In this document: in pieces, positions 34,028 through 42,678 of the stretch
Position numbering within the stretch: position 1 is the first letter of the stretch
Layout: every line of letters starts with the position of its first letter
Assembly: GCA_021780535.1 (NCBI GenBank)
Contig: JAJXYN010000011.1
Coordinates: forward strand, 1-64,000
DNA from: a bacterium
Lineage (GTDB): Bacteria; Patescibacteria; ABY1; JAGPKW01
Reading direction: 5' to 3'
Length of the DNA: 64,000 bases
The notes under the pieces: model-generated
Told to the model about the DNA's origin: nothing
Databases searched by the model: none
The model's input: the letters and a program-made list of their open reading frames with translations, nothing else
Position numbers and translations under genes: made by a program

Positions 34028-35233
34028 ATGAGATTTTTAGATTTATTACAAGAAACTTATAGTTCTGTTACTGCTAAAAAGGGTCGTACTATCCTAACTA
34101 TTTTAGGTATTGTCATTGGGATTACTTCTGTTACTGCTATTCTTACTATAGGCGAAGCTGCCCAAAAATCTATAAAAGGCGATGTTGAATCATTTGGTAA
34201 CAATGTTTTATTTATAGATTTAGACCCAACTAAAATATCTGATTCTGGAAAAAATATAAACGGATTTACAAATGAAAATATATCAGCAATAAAAAAAATT
34301 TCTGGTGTTGATACAGACAATGTTTATAAATTAGATTCTGCTAATTATGATATTAAATACAAGAGAGATGACGCTATTTTTAATACCGTTGGCCTTGAAT
34401 CTAATTTACAATATCAGGTGAAACTTGAAATTGACCAAGGGAAATTTTTTACAACCGAACAAGAAAGAAATGCACAAAAAGTTGCTATAATAGGGCCAGA
34501 TGTTAAAGATGAATTTTTTAAAAATGAAACAGCTATAGGGAAAATTATAAAAATTAACGATACAAATTTTGAAGTTATTGGAGTTACAAAGAAAAAACAA
34601 TTATCTATTCAAAATTTTAATAATATGATTTTTATGCCAATAACAACCATGGGTAATTATTTAACTGGCAGAAACGAAGCTTTGGAATTATGGGTGTATT
34701 TTAAGGATGGTTATGATGTTACTGATTTAAAAGATAATATTAAGCAAGCTTTATTTAAGAGCAGCGGATTAAAATATGACGGGATAGATTATTTTAAAAT
34801 AACAAGCCAGGATGATGCTGTACAATTAACTAGTAATATTACTTCTATTTTTACATCACTACTTGCCGCAATTGCCGCAATATCACTTTTAGTCTCTGGT
34901 ATTGGTATTATGAATATGATGCTTAGAATTGTTGCTGAAAGAACAAAAGAAATAGGTCTAAGAAAAGCTGTTGGTGCTACTACTTTTGAAATAAGTGTAC
35001 AATTTTTAATGGAATCTATTGCATTAACATTACTTGGTGGAATTTTTGGAGTTGGACTTGGTGTTCTATTGTCTAATTTAGTTATACCATTAATGAATTT
35101 AAAAGGTCTTATATCTATTAATGCAATAATGATAGCCTTCTTTGTTTCTAGCGCTATTGGAATAATATTTGGATTTTATCCAGCTAGGCGTGCTGCAAAA
35201 ATGAATCCTATTGATGCATTAAGAATTGAATAA
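34028..35233 (+). CDS. MacB/FtsX-type ABC permease 1
   Basis: 401 residues. An N-terminal membrane helix with KGRTILTILGIVIGITSV is followed by a large extracytoplasmic MacB_PCD domain (~45-270), then three C-terminal membrane segments including SGIGIMNMMLRIVAERTKEIGLRKAVGA, the FtsX signature. It ends with PARRAAKMNPIDALRIE, the usual C-terminal motif. Paired with a second permease downstream, probably as a heterodimer. Confidence 0.93.
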   Translation: MRFLDLLQETYSSVTAKKGRTILTILGIVIGITSVTAILTIGEAAQKSIKGDVESFGNNVLFIDLDPTKISDSGKNINGFTNENISAIKKISGVDTDNVYKLDSANYDIKYKRDDAIFNTVGLESNLQYQVKLEIDQGKFFTTEQERNAQKVAIIGPDVKDEFFKNETAIGKIIKINDTNFEVIGVTKKKQLSIQNFNNMIFMPITTMGNYLTGRNEALELWVYFKDGYDVTDLKDNIKQALFKSSGLKYDGIDYFKITSQDDAVQLTSNITSIFTSLLAAIAAISLLVSGIGIMNMMLRIVAERTKEIGLRKAVGATTFEISVQFLMESIALTLLGGIFGVGLGVLLSNLVIPLMNLKGLISINAIMIAFFVSSAIGIIFGFYPARRAAKMNPIDALRIE

Positions 35234-35259
35234 AAGAATTTAAATTTTGACTATTTACT

Positions 35260-36471
35260 ATGAAATTTAGAGATTTAATTGATGAAACTATACAATATCT
35301 TTTGGCTAATAAAACAAAAACTGTCTTAACAACTCTCGGTATTACTATTGGTATTATGTCTATTATTACTATGCTTTCTATTGGCAATGCTGCCAAAAAA
35401 TCTCTTGAAAGCGATATTCAATCCATGGGAGCTAATGTGTTGCAGATACTTCCAAATTCTGAATTTATTAGAAGTGGTAAACAACAAATAAAACTTTACA
35501 CTGATCAGGATGTCAAAGATATAGCAAAACTACCAGAAGTTAGAGCTCCTTACGCATTAGATTCTGCTACATATAAGGTTGTTTATAAAAATAACAAACA
35601 AGTTCTTATACTTATGGCCTCTAATTTAGAGTTTCATAATGAGTTAAAATCAGAAATTGAACAAGGAAGAGATTTTACTCAAGATGAAGTTGATAATTAT
35701 TCAAAAGTTATAACAATAGGTCCTGGAATTGCAAAAGATATGTTTGGTCAAAAAAATCCAGTTGGAGAATATTTAAAAATCAACAATACGTCTTTTAAAA
35801 TAGTTGGGGTTAATAAATCTATAAAATTTGCCTTTGGTATTGCTAATTATGATAATAGAATCTTTATACCAATCACAACAATGCATAGATACTTATTGGG
35901 AAGAAACGAATCTGGCTTTCTTTGGATACAATTACAAAAAGATGCCGATCCTTCTATAGCTAAAGATAAAATATATAATATATTAACGGAAAATAGGGGA
36001 TTGAAATCTGATTCTAAAATAAAATACTTTAAAATATTTAGTAGTGATGACTTAATGAAAACGATAGGAAATGTAACAAATATTTTTACAATATTACTTG
36101 CTTCTATCGCTGGCATATCACTTGTTGTCGCTGGTATTGGTATTATGAATATGATGCTTACAACTGTAATGGAAAGAACAAAAGAAATAGGCCTAAGAAA
36201 AGCTGTTGGTGCTCAAGCTAATGATATATCCATTCAATTTTTAGTAGAATCTGTTGCTATTACTTTTATTGGTGGTTTTTTTGGTGTATTACTTGGAGTT
36301 GGTTTAGCAAATCTTGTTACGGGTGTATTTATGAAAATCAACAGTGGTGTTGATATTACATATATATTGTTTGCTTTTGTATTGTGTACTTTTATAGGTA
36401 TTGGTTTTGGATACTATCCTGCAAAAAGAGCTGCAAAATTAAATCCAATTGAGGCATTAAGATATGAATAA
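35260..36471 (+). CDS. MacB/FtsX-type ABC permease 2
   Basis: 403 residues, paralogous to the gene upstream. It shares KTKTVLTTLGITIGIMSI at the N-terminus, AGIGIMNMMLTTVMERTKEIGLRKAVGA before the last membrane segments, and PAKRAAKLNPIEALRYE at the end. The two permeases plus the ATPase and adaptor make a complete MacAB-like export unit; the substrate is unknown. It is the last gene of the operon. Confidence 0.93.
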   Translation: MKFRDLIDETIQYLLANKTKTVLTTLGITIGIMSIITMLSIGNAAKKSLESDIQSMGANVLQILPNSEFIRSGKQQIKLYTDQDVKDIAKLPEVRAPYALDSATYKVVYKNNKQVLILMASNLEFHNELKSEIEQGRDFTQDEVDNYSKVITIGPGIAKDMFGQKNPVGEYLKINNTSFKIVGVNKSIKFAFGIANYDNRIFIPITTMHRYLLGRNESGFLWIQLQKDADPSIAKDKIYNILTENRGLKSDSKIKYFKIFSSDDLMKTIGNVTNIFTILLASIAGISLVVAGIGIMNMMLTTVMERTKEIGLRKAVGAQANDISIQFLVESVAITFIGGFFGVLLGVGLANLVTGVFMKINSGVDITYILFAFVLCTFIGIGFGYYPAKRAAKLNPIEALRYE

Positions 36472-36476
36472 AAATA

Positions 36477-36504
36477 TTGTTTTTTCGTTGTTTTACTGTA
36501 TAAT
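36477..36504 (+). promoter_or_regulatory. lepA promoter
   Basis: TTGTTT (36477-36482), 16-nt spacer, TATAAT (36499-36504), about 28 nt ahead of the lepA start. Confidence 0.65.
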
Positions 36505-36532
36505 ATAAGAACATTTTGAATTATAAAGCTTT

Positions 36533-38326
36533 ATGAATCAACAACATATTAGAAATTTTTGTATTATTGCTCATATTGATCATGGTAAATCGACTTTAGC
36601 CGATAGATTTTTGCAAATTACAAATACTGTTCCAGAAAGAAAAATGCAAGCTCAACTACTAGATAGTATGGAACTTGAAAGAGAAAGGGGTATTACTATT
36701 AAACTTACTCCTGTAAATATGGACTATACCTATAACGGAGAGCTTTATAGACTTAATTTAATTGATACTCCTGGTCATATTGATTTTAATTATGAGGTTT
36801 CTAGATCTCTTGCTGCTTGTGAAGGGGCTATTTTAGTTGTTGATGCTACTCAAGGTGTTCAAGCTCAAACAGTTGCAAATCTTTATCTTGCCATTGAACA
36901 AGGTCTTGAAATTATTCCTGTTATTAATAAAATAGATCTTCCAAACTCTGACATTGAAAGAGTTTCAAGAGAAATTATTCATTTGCTTGGATGTAAAAAA
37001 GAAGACATTATCCACGCTTCTGCTAAAACGGGTTTTGGTGTTGAGAATATTATTAATGCTGTTATAGAAAGAATTCCATCTCCAAAAGGTGAAATTGAAA
37101 ACGATAATACAAAAGCTCTTATATTTGATTCTAAATATGATAAATACCGCGGTGCTGTTATGTATATTAGAATTTTTAATGGATCACTTAAAAAGAGTGA
37201 CTTAGTTAAATTGATTAATAAAAACACTCAAGCGGAAGTATTGGAAATTGGATTACTTCAACCTGATATGGTTTCAACAGGATCTCTTGAAACTGGACAA
37301 ATTGGTTATTTGGTTACGAACATTAAAACTATCTCTGAAACTAAAGTCGGAGATACTATTACGTTACTTAAAAATGCACATGTAGAACCACTACCTGGAT
37401 ATAAAAAGGTGAAACCTTTTGTATTTGCTGGAATATTTTGTAAAGATAGTTCTGAATTCAATATTTTAAGAGATGCTATGGAAGAAATAGTTCTATCAGA
37501 TAGTGCTATTGAATACGTTCCAGAAGCTAGTCATGGCCTTGGTTTTGGTTTTAGATGTGGATTTTTAGGGTTATTACATTTAGAAATTATCTCCGAAAGA
37601 TTAACAAGAGAATATAATCTTGATTTAATAATAACTACTCCATCTGTTGAATATAAGGTTACATTAAAGGATGGGAAAGAAGAAGTTATTCATAGCCCAC
37701 AAGAATTAAAAGATCCAAGTTTTACTGATTCTATTTTTGAACCATTTGTATCTTGCGAAATTATTGTTCAATCTGAATTTGTTGGACAAGTGATGGAAAT
37801 AATGCCAGAGTATTATGGTACTTATAAGAGTATGAGTTATATTGAAGAAACTAGGGTAATATTGAAATATGAAATGCCTCTTGCATCCATTCTTGTTGAT
37901 TTTTATGATAAGTTAAAAAGCGTAAGTAAAGGATATGCTTCTTTAAGCTATGAATATTTAGATTTTAGAAAAGCTGACATAGTTAAATTAGATGTTGATG
38001 TTGCTGGAGATCCTGTAGATGCTTTATCTATACTAACTTATAGAGAAGATGCTTATAAACAAGGTAAAAGAATAGTTGAAAAATTAAAATCTGTACTTTC
38101 TAGAGAGTCTTTTGAAATAAAACTTCAAGCATTAGTTGGAGGTAAAATTATAGCATCCGAAAGAATATCTGCTATGAGAAAAGATGTTTTAGCTAAAATG
38201 TCCGGTGGAGATTATACGAGAAAGTTAAAGCTTTTGCAGAAACAAAAAGAAGGAAAGAAAAAAATGATGGGCAAGGGAAGCGTTGATATACCTCATTCTG
38301 TATTTCTAGAAATGCTAAAAAGATAA
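36533..38326 (+). CDS. lepA: Elongation factor 4 (LepA)
   Basis: 597-residue ribosomal GTPase thought to act on stalled or mistranslocated ribosomes. G1 AHIDHGKSTL, G2 region RERGITI, G3 DTPGH and G4 NKIDLP are intact. The C-terminal LepA-specific domain carries YRLNLIDTPGHIDF upstream and GKGSVDIPHSVFLEMLKR at the end. Monocistronic by its promoter and the following orphan-gene promoter. Confidence 0.96.
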   Translation: MNQQHIRNFCIIAHIDHGKSTLADRFLQITNTVPERKMQAQLLDSMELERERGITIKLTPVNMDYTYNGELYRLNLIDTPGHIDFNYEVSRSLAACEGAILVVDATQGVQAQTVANLYLAIEQGLEIIPVINKIDLPNSDIERVSREIIHLLGCKKEDIIHASAKTGFGVENIINAVIERIPSPKGEIENDNTKALIFDSKYDKYRGAVMYIRIFNGSLKKSDLVKLINKNTQAEVLEIGLLQPDMVSTGSLETGQIGYLVTNIKTISETKVGDTITLLKNAHVEPLPGYKKVKPFVFAGIFCKDSSEFNILRDAMEEIVLSDSAIEYVPEASHGLGFGFRCGFLGLLHLEIISERLTREYNLDLIITTPSVEYKVTLKDGKEEVIHSPQELKDPSFTDSIFEPFVSCEIIVQSEFVGQVMEIMPEYYGTYKSMSYIEETRVILKYEMPLASILVDFYDKLKSVSKGYASLSYEYLDFRKADIVKLDVDVAGDPVDALSILTYREDAYKQGKRIVEKLKSVLSRESFEIKLQALVGGKIIASERISAMRKDVLAKMSGGDYTRKLKLLQKQKEGKKKMMGKGSVDIPHSVFLEMLKR

Positions 38327-38357
38327 AAAACTAACCATAATATTTTCTGTTCATATT

Positions 38358-38391
38358 GATTTTTCAAGTGAAAAGAGTATTATTAAATAAT
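38358..38391 (+). promoter_or_regulatory. Possible promoter of the 92-residue orphan gene
   Basis: TTGATT near 38358-38363, a 16-nt spacer and TATTAT near 38380-38385. Placed between lepA and a gene with a clear Shine-Dalgarno. Confidence 0.5.
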
Positions 38392-38418
38392 CTTACAATT
38401 TCATGGAGGTACTTATAT

Positions 38419-38697
38419 ATGTACATGGAAGAAGGTAGTGTAAAAGAAGACTGTTTAATGGTTTTTGTTCATCCGAACTGTTATTTGGCAGCTCGGAAAA
38501 TTGGGAAAATTTTTTCTGAACTTGGTTTTGTCTTTAAGCATATTCAGCTTACTTGCGAGGGTAATGTCTTTAAAACATACCCAATGCCAGCTTATGCGCT
38601 AAAAAGACTTAAACAAGATCCACAAAACAATGACGATTCTTTATTCCTGTCGTTTCATTCTGATAGAAACGGCTTTATTACTATAGACAAACGTTAG
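38419..38697 (+). CDS. Small orphan protein with a strong Shine-Dalgarno
   Basis: 92 residues, family not recognised. GGAGGT (38405-38410) lies 8 nt before ATG 38419, which fixes the start; an in-frame ATG at 38356 would overlap the promoter. The sequence (CLMVFVHPNCYLAARKIGKI) has two cysteines and a mixed alpha/beta look. Its stop codon lies in a 10-bp hairpin (GTTAGGTTTT, 38693-38702, with 38705-38714), followed by a second terminator hairpin. Belongs to the dispersed GGAGG orphan set. Confidence 0.8.
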   Translation: MYMEEGSVKEDCLMVFVHPNCYLAARKIGKIFSELGFVFKHIQLTCEGNVFKTYPMPAYALKRLKQDPQNNDDSLFLSFHSDRNGFITIDKR

Positions 38698-38715
38698 GTT
38701 TTCAAAAACCTAACA

Positions 38716-38752
38716 AAAATCCACGAGAGATTATCTCGTGGTATTTTTATTT
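38716..38752. terminator. Bidirectional terminator
   Basis: CCACGAGA (38721-38728) with TCTCGTGG (38734-38741), T run on the plus side (TATTTTTATTT) and A run on the other side. It serves the orphan gene and, on the minus strand, the short peptide gene at 38764-38865. Confidence 0.8.
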
Positions 38753-38763
38753 AAAATAATAAT

Positions 38764-38865
38764 TTATTTTAGAGTTGATATGATAGGCAATATAACACCA
38801 AGCAACATTATTATTAATAAAGATGCCACTACAATGTATTTGATAGTCAATTTAACTTTTTTCAT
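38764..38865 (-). CDS. Possible 33-residue single-span membrane peptide
   Basis: Minus-strand ATG at 38865 opens 33 codons: a basic start (MKKVKLTIK) and then a hydrophobic helix (YIVVASLLIIMLLGVILPII). A TATAAT (minus strand, about 38902-38907) lies upstream, and the shared terminator at 38721-38741 lies just beyond the stop. No Shine-Dalgarno is seen. It sits in a 268-nt gap otherwise empty apart from terminators. It could be a small membrane protein or a type I toxin-like peptide; it could also be chance. Confidence 0.4.
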   Translation of the reverse strand: MKKVKLTIKYIVVASLLIIMLLGVILPIISTLK

Positions 38866-38915
38866 AGAAATAAATTATTAAAATTTAAAGTTAATAGAAA
38901 CATTATAGCAATAGT

Positions 38916-38957
38916 TAAAAATAAAAAACAGCTCCTTGAAAACAAGAAAGCTGTTGG
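38916..38957 (-). terminator. Terminator of the 269-residue minus-strand gene
   Basis: AACAGCT (38927-38933) with AGCTGTT (38949-38955) around an inner CTTG/CAAG pair. On the minus strand the tail is TTTTTATTTTT. Confidence 0.8.
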
Positions 38958-38966
38958 TAAATTTCC

Positions 38967-39776
38967 CTAATACGAAGGTTCTATATAAAGACTTGCATAC
39001 TTATAAAAATTGGCTCTCGGTATTACTATATTATCATTATCAGCCATATACATTGATTCTAGAATAGAATCTGCACTTTGCTTTAATGGTTCGGTGTATG
39101 TATTGTTGATTCTTATTACCGCATCACCAGTATCTGTCATCATTATAAAAGTAGCTCTAGCGAATATAATTGGTTTAGAAAATATCTTTTCTTCTTCATT
39201 AATCTGATATCCTAGCGCTAAGGCTTTTTTCTTCAACGATTCTATACCTTTACTATTCGCATATTTTGCAAAACTAACTTTTTTTATCGTCTTAAAACGT
39301 ATTTCATCTTGCGGTTTGAACAATTTTACATATTCTGCCGCGAGATCATTTGTTTCTGCTTGTCTTTTAATGACATGCAAATACCTTTTTTCTACAACTC
39401 GTTCCATTGGATTTTGTCTTTTGTCCATTAGAGAAAAAACTGATATGGTTTGATAACCGTTTTTATCATAACTTTTATCACCCTTTGGAGGCGGTTCAAA
39501 CCCAGCACAATAAAACATTCCATTTTTTTCTGTAAATTTCGTCATTGTTTTGATTTTATATGAACCTTTATACATATAAAAATCAATAATTACAGTTGCG
39601 TTACCTTTTTCGTCTATACTTTTTACAATTCCAGAAGCATTCATGTCCTTCAATTCAAAACTAACAAGATCACCTTTTTCAACAACAACAGTATTTGAAA
39701 GTGCATAACCAAACGCAGCAATAGCTAAAAAGAAAACAATAATAAAGAATATGAAAAAATGTATTTTTCTTTTCAT
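38967..39776 (-). CDS. Exported hypothetical protein with a strong Shine-Dalgarno
   Basis: 269 residues from ATG 39776, chosen because GGGAGGA lies 6 nt upstream on the minus strand. An N-terminal signal/anchor (KIHFFIFFIIVFFLAIAAFGYA) is followed by a beta-rich domain (GDLVSFELKDMNASGIVKSI; GNATVIIDFYMYKGSYK), and then helical sequence. The mature part is rich in lysine. No family recognised. It is a single-gene unit with its own promoter and terminator, in the GGAGG orphan set. Confidence 0.83.
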   Translation of the reverse strand: MKRKIHFFIFFIIVFFLAIAAFGYALSNTVVVEKGDLVSFELKDMNASGIVKSIDEKGNATVIIDFYMYKGSYKIKTMTKFTEKNGMFYCAGFEPPPKGDKSYDKNGYQTISVFSLMDKRQNPMERVVEKRYLHVIKRQAETNDLAAEYVKLFKPQDEIRFKTIKKVSFAKYANSKGIESLKKKALALGYQINEEEKIFSKPIIFARATFIMMTDTGDAVIRINNTYTEPLKQSADSILESMYMADNDNIVIPRANFYKYASLYIEPSY

Positions 39777-39808
39777 ATTATATCCTCCCATAGGATGAAT
39801 TTATTTGG

Positions 39809-39837
39809 ATTAAAACATATTTTAATGAATTTGTAAA
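39809..39837 (-). promoter_or_regulatory. Promoter of the 269-residue minus-strand gene
   Basis: Minus strand: TTTACA (39837-39832), 17-nt spacer, TTTAAT (39814-39809), short leader to GGGAGGA. Confidence 0.6.
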
Positions 39838-39911
39838 GTTTATTTTATATTTTAATAATTTAATGTACAATATAAACATTAGAAATTGGTTTTATTATTA
39901 AATTATTAAAA

Positions 39912-40535
39912 ATGAAAGAAATTATTAAAAATTTAAAAATTGATGAAAAAATTATAGTGGTAGTTAGAAAATATTTTTTATCTCTATTTAAAGATATATT
40001 TATAACATTATTTATTTTAACTTTTTCTTTTGTGTCTTTATATTTTATAATGCAAATAAAAAATAATACCGTTTTTTTAAATACCGCCTTGGTTGCTTTT
40101 TGGTTTTGTTTAGTATTTGCAATTTTTTGGGGCGTAAGAACATTTTTTATTTGGACTTTTGATTCTTTAGTGGTTACTAATTATAGAATTTTTGATATAA
40201 CACAGACAAGTATTTTTAATAAAAATGTTACGGAAATAAACCTTAGAGATATTAAATCTATATCATTTACAAAAAATGGTATTATTAAAACTGTATTTAA
40301 TTTTGGAGATTTAAAAATAGAAACTGAAAATGCTGAAACTAATTTAGAAATCAATAATATTAAAGATCCTTTTGATATTCAACAATTAATAAACGAAAGA
40401 AAAGAAAAATTAATACAAGACGAAGGACAAAAAGGAAAATTTGACAATTTAAGTGAAGAAGAACTTATAGGTCTTGCTTACAAATTAAAAGAAAAAATAG
40501 GAAGTGATAGATTAAACGATATTTTAAAAAGTTAG
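39912..40535 (+). CDS. Membrane protein with bacterial PH-like domain
   Basis: 207 residues. Two membrane segments (residues ~25-50 and ~58-82) are followed by VVTNYRIFDITQTSIFNKNVTEINLRDIKSI, the core pattern of bacterial PH (bPH2/YdbS-like) domains, and then a charged C-terminal tail (LSEEELIGLAYKLKEKIG). Role unknown; such proteins are membrane-bound and often linked with envelope stress. It is divergent from the exported orphan gene and followed by the divIC-like gene behind its own promoter. Confidence 0.8.
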   Translation: MKEIIKNLKIDEKIIVVVRKYFLSLFKDIFITLFILTFSFVSLYFIMQIKNNTVFLNTALVAFWFCLVFAIFWGVRTFFIWTFDSLVVTNYRIFDITQTSIFNKNVTEINLRDIKSISFTKNGIIKTVFNFGDLKIETENAETNLEINNIKDPFDIQQLINERKEKLIQDEGQKGKFDNLSEEELIGLAYKLKEKIGSDRLNDILKS

Positions 40536-40550
40536 TTGAACCATATTTGA

Positions 40551-40579
40551 ATGACAAAATAAACATATTATCGTATAAT
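40551..40579 (+). promoter_or_regulatory. Promoter of the divIC-like gene
   Basis: ATGACA (40551-40556), 17-nt spacer, TATAAT (40574-40579), 8 nt before the start codon, so the transcript would be almost leaderless. Confidence 0.6.
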
Positions 40580-40586
40580 TACCATC

Positions 40587-41000
40587 ATGATAAAAGATCG
40601 TCAGGAGTCTTCCTTGAAATTTAAAAAACAAAAATATACTCTTAAAGTTTTCCTAGTTATAAGTCTAGTTGTTTTTTTGTTTGTTTTTGTTGGGGTTATT
40701 AATGTTTTGCTAAAAAATAAAAATGAAGAAAAAAATATAAATGATTTATATTCACAATCTGAGGATATTAAAAACAAAAATAATGAAATTAAAAATCTAA
40801 TAAAAAATTATAACGATGAAACAAGTAAAGAAAAAATGGCTAGAGAAGATTTAAACATGATGGCCGATGGTGAAAATGTTGTTGTTGTAAATGATGGTAA
40901 AAAAGAAATTCAAATAAATAAAAAAAATGACATTATAAACAAAAACAAAAATATCTCTAATTATAATAAATGGATAAATTTCTTTTTTGGAAAAGAATAA
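40587..41000 (+). CDS. Septum formation initiator-like protein (DivIC/FtsB family)
   Basis: 137 residues: short basic N-terminus, one membrane helix (residues ~20-43), then a coiled coil (INDLYSQSEDIKNKNNEIKNLI) and the family C-terminal pattern MAREDLNMMADGENVVVV. DivIC/FtsB links FtsQ/DivIB and FtsL in the divisome. The Asn/Lys-rich tail is variable. It is followed after 12 nt by a PpiC-type isomerase gene. Confidence 0.82.
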   Translation: MIKDRQESSLKFKKQKYTLKVFLVISLVVFLFVFVGVINVLLKNKNEEKNINDLYSQSEDIKNKNNEIKNLIKNYNDETSKEKMAREDLNMMADGENVVVVNDGKKEIQINKKNDIINKNKNISNYNKWINFFFGKE

Positions 41001-41012
41001 TATTAAATAAAA

Positions 41013-42008
41013 ATGGATAAGAAAGAATTAATTAAAAAAAGTTTTGATAAAATTAAAGAATTGTTAAGTAATAAATTATTTTTTAAATTTTTTGTATTTT
41101 TTTTGTTATTTATTGCTTTACTTATTTCAAATATGATTATTGAAAATAATATATATAAATCTAATGATAGATCATTTTTTGCTATAACTTATGCAAAAAT
41201 AATGAATATGCCAGCGATAAAAATTAATGGCAATAAAGTATCATATGTTGATTATTTTAAATTTTATGATTATTTAAATAATTTTTACAAAAAACAAAAT
41301 GAAAATGAAAATAATAATACAACAATAAACCCAGAAGCTATTAAAAATGAAGTTACCTCTAAGCTTATAAAAAATTCTATTTTAGAAACATTATCATTAA
41401 AATATAATATAAAGCCTACAGATAGGGAAGTTTTTGATGAAATTAAAAATCTTGACTATGAAACTGGTAGTATAGATGATACTGCAAAAATAATAAAAGA
41501 TACTTATAATATGTCTCTTGATGAATTTAAGAAAAATTTTATAGAACCTATTATAATAAAAAATAAATTAGATACTATAATATCTAATGATCCTATTATA
41601 AATAAAGATAAAATTGAAAAAATAACTAATATTTATAATCAAATAAAAGCGTCAAATAATGCTGTAACCAAAAATAAACTTGGTCAAGAGATTGATATGT
41701 TTTCTACATTAGCAAAAGAATTCAGCGAAGATAAGACATCATCTGAAGAATATGGGGACTTGGGGTGGTTATCTAGAGATTCTATGGAAGAATCTATAAA
41801 AAATGCTGCTTTTGCATTGAAAGATGGAGAGTATAGTGGCGTAATAAAATCTTCTAATGGTTATCATATTATTAAATTATTGGACAAAATAGATACAATA
41901 GATATTCCGAAAGTTAGAATTGCTCATATTTTTGTAAAATCTATGGATATTAATACGTATTTACAACAAGAAATAGATAGTGCAAAAATAAAGATATACA
42001 TTAAGTAG
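41013..42008 (+). CDS. Membrane-anchored peptidyl-prolyl isomerase (PpiC/parvulin, foldase type)
   Basis: 331 residues. A membrane helix (residues ~27-47) is followed by a SurA/PrsA-like helical N-domain and a parvulin domain near residues 200-315, with EYGDLGWLSRDSMEESIKNAAFALKDGE and SSNGYHIIKLLDK. It folds exported proteins on the outer face of the membrane. The last ~15 residues after the PPIase core are short. It lies beside cell division and protease genes. Confidence 0.9.
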   Translation: MDKKELIKKSFDKIKELLSNKLFFKFFVFFLLFIALLISNMIIENNIYKSNDRSFFAITYAKIMNMPAIKINGNKVSYVDYFKFYDYLNNFYKKQNENENNNTTINPEAIKNEVTSKLIKNSILETLSLKYNIKPTDREVFDEIKNLDYETGSIDDTAKIIKDTYNMSLDEFKKNFIEPIIIKNKLDTIISNDPIINKDKIEKITNIYNQIKASNNAVTKNKLGQEIDMFSTLAKEFSEDKTSSEEYGDLGWLSRDSMEESIKNAAFALKDGEYSGVIKSSNGYHIIKLLDKIDTIDIPKVRIAHIFVKSMDINTYLQQEIDSAKIKIYIK

Positions 42009-42010
42009 CT

Positions 42011-42067
42011 ATAAATAAACGAAAATATTATAATTAGATTTTATGTTGTTATATTTTCGTATTTATA
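42011..42067 (+). terminator. Stem-loop after the PpiC gene
   Basis: ACGAAAATAT (42019-42028) pairs with ATATTTTCGT (42051-42060), followed by ATTTAT. The loop is large (22 nt), so terminator function is moderate. Confidence 0.55.
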
Positions 42068-42114
42068 TTAATATTATATTTATTATTCTAGATAATCATT
42101 AATTTGTTAATTTT

Positions 42115-42648
42115 ATGGATTTAAATTCTGAAAAAGTTAAATTTCAATCTGCTATTGATTTTTTAGTTAAAGAACTTTCTACTATTAGAACCGGGAGAGC
42201 ATCTGTTAGCTTAGTTGAAGATATAAAAGTTGATGCTTATGGATCACTTATGCCACTTAAAAGTTGTGGTAATATTTCTATTCCAGAAGCTAGACAAATA
42301 TTAATAGATCCTTGGGATAAATCTCTTATAAAAGAAATAGAAAAAGCAATCATGGCGTCTAACATTGGTTTAAACCCTAATAGTGATGGATCTGTTCTTA
42401 GAATAAATTTACCAGAAATGACAGAAGACAAAAGAAAAGATTTACTAAAAGTTGTTGGTGTTAAATGTGAAAATTGTAGAATAGAAATAAGGAAAATAAG
42501 AGAAGAATTAAAAAATTCTATGAAAGACGAAAAAGATGAAGATTTAAAAAAATCTATTCTTGAAGATCTAGACAGTGTTACTAAAGAATTTAATGAAAAG
42601 GTAGAGGAAATAAGAAAGAAAAAAGAAGAGGAAGTAATGACTGTGTAA
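42115..42648 (+). CDS. frr: Ribosome recycling factor
   Basis: 177 residues, slightly shorter than the usual 185. Conserved signatures: LSTIRTGRASVSLVEDIKVDAYGS near the N-terminus, ISIPEARQILIDPWDKS, and LNPNSDGSVLRINLPEMTEDKRKDL. It splits post-termination ribosomes together with EF-G. It is followed by rseP after 30 nt. Confidence 0.96.
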   Translation: MDLNSEKVKFQSAIDFLVKELSTIRTGRASVSLVEDIKVDAYGSLMPLKSCGNISIPEARQILIDPWDKSLIKEIEKAIMASNIGLNPNSDGSVLRINLPEMTEDKRKDLLKVVGVKCENCRIEIRKIREELKNSMKDEKDEDLKKSILEDLDSVTKEFNEKVEEIRKKKEEEVMTV

Positions 42649-42678
42649 AGATAAATTTTAAATTTTAAAATTATATTT

